Both the position numbers and the translations under genes were made by a program. 5,819 nt of DNA from Betaproteobacteria bacterium (lineage in GTDB: Bacteria > Pseudomonadota > Gammaproteobacteria > Tethybacterales > Tethybacteraceae), in the NCBI GenBank assembly GCA_026710225.1, contig JAPORI010000136.1:1-5819 (forward strand), written 5' to 3'. Of the stretch, positions 5,080 through 5,819 are shown one piece after another. The notes beneath the pieces are model-generated. The model saw only the letters and a program-made list of their open reading frames with translations, did not search any database and was not told the origin of the DNA. Numbering within the stretch: position 1 is the stretch's first letter; each line of letters begins with the position of its first letter.

Positions 5080-5819
5080 AAAGCTGGTTGACCAAGGTCG
5101 GCAAGTTGCCGCTGGGGGTTGCGATGGCCTGCGGCGGATTTTTCCTGCTCAGTGCCGCCGATTGGCAGATTCTGTCCGCGGTCGCGCTGGCGGCGGTGGC
5201 GATTGCGGCCTGGGAGTTGGGCGGCCTGCTCGGTCGGCCGGTAGGGCAGCGGCTGGTGCTGGCTGGTGCGGTCGCCCTGGCCGGGCCACTGTCGCTGTGG
5301 CTGCTGGCCGGCCGTCGCGAAGCCTATGACGAATTCTTCGCATTTGTGCTGGCCTTCTGGGTGGCGGTGGTGCCGCTGTGGATGCTGATGAAGCCGAAGC
5401 TGCCCAAGCCGGCGCTTGCCGCATCCGGCGCGGTGGTGCTCATCTGCGCCTGGCTGGGGGTTACCCTGCTGGCCGAATACGATCGGCTGCTGCTCATCCT
5501 CGGTCTGGTTGCAGTGTGGCTGGTCGATACCGCCGGCTGGTTCTTCGGCAACAAATTCGGCAACCGGCCGCTGGCGGCGCAGATATCGCCCAACAAGACT
5601 TGGGAGGGTCTGGTCGGCGGCCTGTTTACGGTTTATGTTTTCGTAACTTTCTGCTGGTTCCTGGCCGGGCGATTGCATCCGCACTGGGTGGCGGTGCTGC
5701 TGGGCGCGGCGCTGTGCGCGCTGGCGGTGCTGGGCGATCTGGCTGAATCGCAGCTCAAGAGAATTGCCAAGGTCAAGGACAGCAGCGGCCTGCTCGGGTC
5801 CCACGGCGGCCTGCTCGAT
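5076..5819 (+). CDS. cdsA: Phosphatidate cytidylyltransferase (CDP-diglyceride synthase), 3' end cut by window edge
   Basis: This integral inner-membrane enzyme converts phosphatidate and CTP to CDP-diacylglycerol, the precursor of bacterial phospholipids. 248 codons are present. Seen: N-terminal hydrophobic hairpins (about 11-80), further membrane segments at about 86-104, 115-133, 137-151, 178-197 and 203-220, and the CdsA motifs VDTAGWFFG (150-158), SPNKTWEG (171-178) and GDLAESQLKR (220-229). The signature block runs KVKD (232-235), then SHGG (242-245), ending at D248 on the last base of the window. The family signature normally continues R-x-D, so roughly 20-30 residues are probably missing. 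The start is firm: ATG shares ATGA with the uppS stop, and CAGG within the palindrome CAGGCCTG (5065-5072) sits seven bases upstream as a ribosome site. In Pseudomonas-like order, dxr would follow. Confidence 0.96.
   Translation, partial: MKSWLTKVGKLPLGVAMACGGFFLLSAADWQILSAVALAAVAIAAWELGGLLGRPVGQRLVLAGAVALAGPLSLWLLAGRREAYDEFFAFVLAFWVAVVPLWMLMKPKLPKPALAASGAVVLICAWLGVTLLAEYDRLLLILGLVAVWLVDTAGWFFGNKFGNRPLAAQISPNKTWEGLVGGLFTVYVFVTFCWFLAGRLHPHWVAVLLGAALCALAVLGDLAESQLKRIAKVKDSSGLLGSHGGLLD

Noticed and set aside
5025..5804. Long antisense open frame opposite cdsA (259 codons, Gln/Arg-rich)
   Set aside because: The composition is that of a reverse-complement shadow of Leu/Ala-rich membrane codons; cdsA motifs on the plus strand are unambiguous.
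1..5819. Frequent GCCGGC/CCGGC words as a possible uptake or recombination signal
   Set aside because: They occur throughout coding regions at a level that a GC-rich genome with Ala-Gly and Ala-Ala codon pairs would produce; I see no spacing or strand pattern.

Overview
The window looks like ordinary GC-rich bacterial chromosome, most likely from a gammaproteobacterium. The evidence is the gene order frr-uppS-cdsA (as in Pseudomonas, where dxr follows cdsA), the sequence character of UppS and CdsA, and the pairing of a DUF898 (YjgN-type) membrane protein with an M48 metallopeptidase. No species can be named from the sequence alone. I see no insertion sequence, CRISPR array, integrase or clear sign of recent transfer.

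Layout. The window splits at a divergent intergenic region at about 3560-3658. To the left everything is on the minus strand. Reading away from the divergent region, the genes are: a DUF898 multi-pass membrane protein (3559-2417), an M48 zinc metallopeptidase with one clear membrane anchor (2391-1369), a small FmdB-type zinc-ribbon protein (1311-958), a periplasmic TupA-like oxyanion-binding protein whose GTG start overlaps fmdB by 17 bases (974-171), and, after a 121-base gap, the first 16 codons of what is probably the matching ABC permease (49-1, cut by the window edge). To the right, on the plus strand, are tRNA-Arg(ACG) (3659-3735), frr (3771-4319), uppS (4330-5079) and cdsA (5076 to beyond the window end).

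How the genes work together. The plus-strand block is housekeeping. It supplies a tRNA, the ribosome recycling factor, the synthase of the C55 isoprenoid carrier for wall and envelope glycans, and the enzyme making CDP-diacylglycerol for phospholipids. uppS and cdsA overlap in an ATGA, so they are probably translationally coupled. The minus-strand block looks like a membrane-protein/protease pair followed by a small regulator-like zinc-ribbon protein and an anion-uptake system.

Main points of interest: the DUF898-M48 pair, which has no settled function; the altered ligand-loop motif and lone CxC in the TupA-like protein; tRNA-Arg sitting where pyrH normally precedes frr; a start-stop element (ATG-TAA) abutting the frr start; and paired outward-facing TAGAAT hexamers in the divergent region. 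None of these by itself shows a new system. The strongest candidate for undescribed biology is the DUF898-M48 pair.
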